Assembly (NCBI GenBank): GCA_016550425.1
Contig: JABXGS010000037.1
Location: 1 to 12,360 of the forward strand
Reading direction: 5' to 3'
DNA: 12,360 nucleotides
From: an archaeon
GTDB taxonomy: Archaea > Asgardarchaeota > Hermodarchaeia > Hermodarchaeales > Hermodarchaeaceae
In this document: positions 12,263 to 12,360 of the stretch, piece after piece
Numbering within the stretch: position 1 is the first letter of the stretch
Layout: every line of letters begins with the position of its first letter
Program-made: the position numbers and the translations under genes
Notes under the pieces: model-generated
The model's input: the letters and a program-made list of their open reading frames with translations, nothing else
The model's database searches: none
What the model was told of the DNA's origin: nothing

Positions 12263-12360
12263 ATGGATTATACAGAGTTCATGAAAGCGTATGAACGGTT
12301 TCTGGTCGAAGATTCTGCTCCGCCAATTAGCGATCCTCAAGAAAAGGTTGAAGTGATCCA
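12263..12360 (+). CDS. Start of an unidentified gene (3'-truncated by window)
   Basis: An ATG at 12263 preceded by GGAG (12248-12251) opens a frame that runs to the window end. The 32 visible residues begin MDYTEFMKAYERFLVED and continue SAPPISDPQEKVEV; they are hydrophilic, probably helical, with no signal peptide. I do not recognise the family. Confidence 0.55.
   Translation, partial: MDYTEFMKAYERFLVEDSAPPISDPQEKVEVI

Overview
The window reads as archaeal chromosomal DNA, most likely from an Asgard archaeon; a Thorarchaeota-like lineage is a guess. The reasons are: an hdrA-mvhDGA cluster of the kind used by anaerobic archaea for electron bifurcation/confurcation, TATA-box promoters placed for leaderless or short-leader mRNAs, and an Arf/Ras-type small GTPase fused to an N-terminal zinc ribbon, a eukaryote-like architecture common in Asgard genomes. 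No rRNA, tRNA, CRISPR array, transposase or integrase is visible.

Layout. Positions 1-3445 (+) hold the end of hdrA followed by mvhD, mvhG and mvhA, tightly packed with good Shine-Dalgarno sites. At 3452-5338 (-), convergent with mvhA and only 6 bp away, lies a 628-codon gene that I read as a free-standing LAGLIDADG homing-endonuclease-like protein with an N-terminal helix-turn-helix. Next come a GNAT acetyltransferase (5460-5978, -), a stub of a second copy of the endonuclease gene (about 6134-6256, -), a flavin-reductase-like protein (6303-6857, -), an ArsM-type arsenite methyltransferase (6936-7676, -), a PadR regulator with paired cysteines (7767-8108, +), a 32-residue Cys-rich peptide (8266-8364, +), a nitroreductase (8401-9000, +), the zinc-ribbon GTPase (9191-10345, -), a secreted beta-helix protein (10727-12076, +) and the start of one more gene (12263, +).

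The most unusual thing is a scattered repeat. The last ~100 bp of mvhA, which encode the peptide after the C-terminal nickel-binding Cys motif, occur again as four orphan relics at 5391-5452, 6031-6129, 9078-9194 and 10447-10518, all on the + strand. Each of the first four tails, including that of mvhA itself, ends within a few bases of the stop of a minus-strand reading frame. Relics farther from mvhA are generally more decayed. The last 62 codons of mvhA itself (from 3257) have completely different codon usage from the rest of the gene: 11 of 62 codons end in C, against 53 of 62 just upstream. The relic at 6031-6129 is followed by a remnant of the endonuclease 3' end, just as the living mvhA tail is followed by the living endonuclease. 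The simplest reading is a mobile element that homes into the 3' end of the hydrogenase large-subunit gene, supplies a recoded replacement tail so that the hydrogenase survives, and pushes the old tail downstream. Repeated rounds would leave a ladder of displaced tails, with accessory genes between them.

The second coherent unit is an arsenic-type regulon. Five copies of a 16-bp palindrome (consensus TATCGGGTACCCGATA) lie in the arsM/padR divergent promoter and in the promoter of the Cys-rich peptide-nitroreductase pair. PadR is the obvious candidate to bind them, sensing a thiophilic metalloid through its cysteine pairs.
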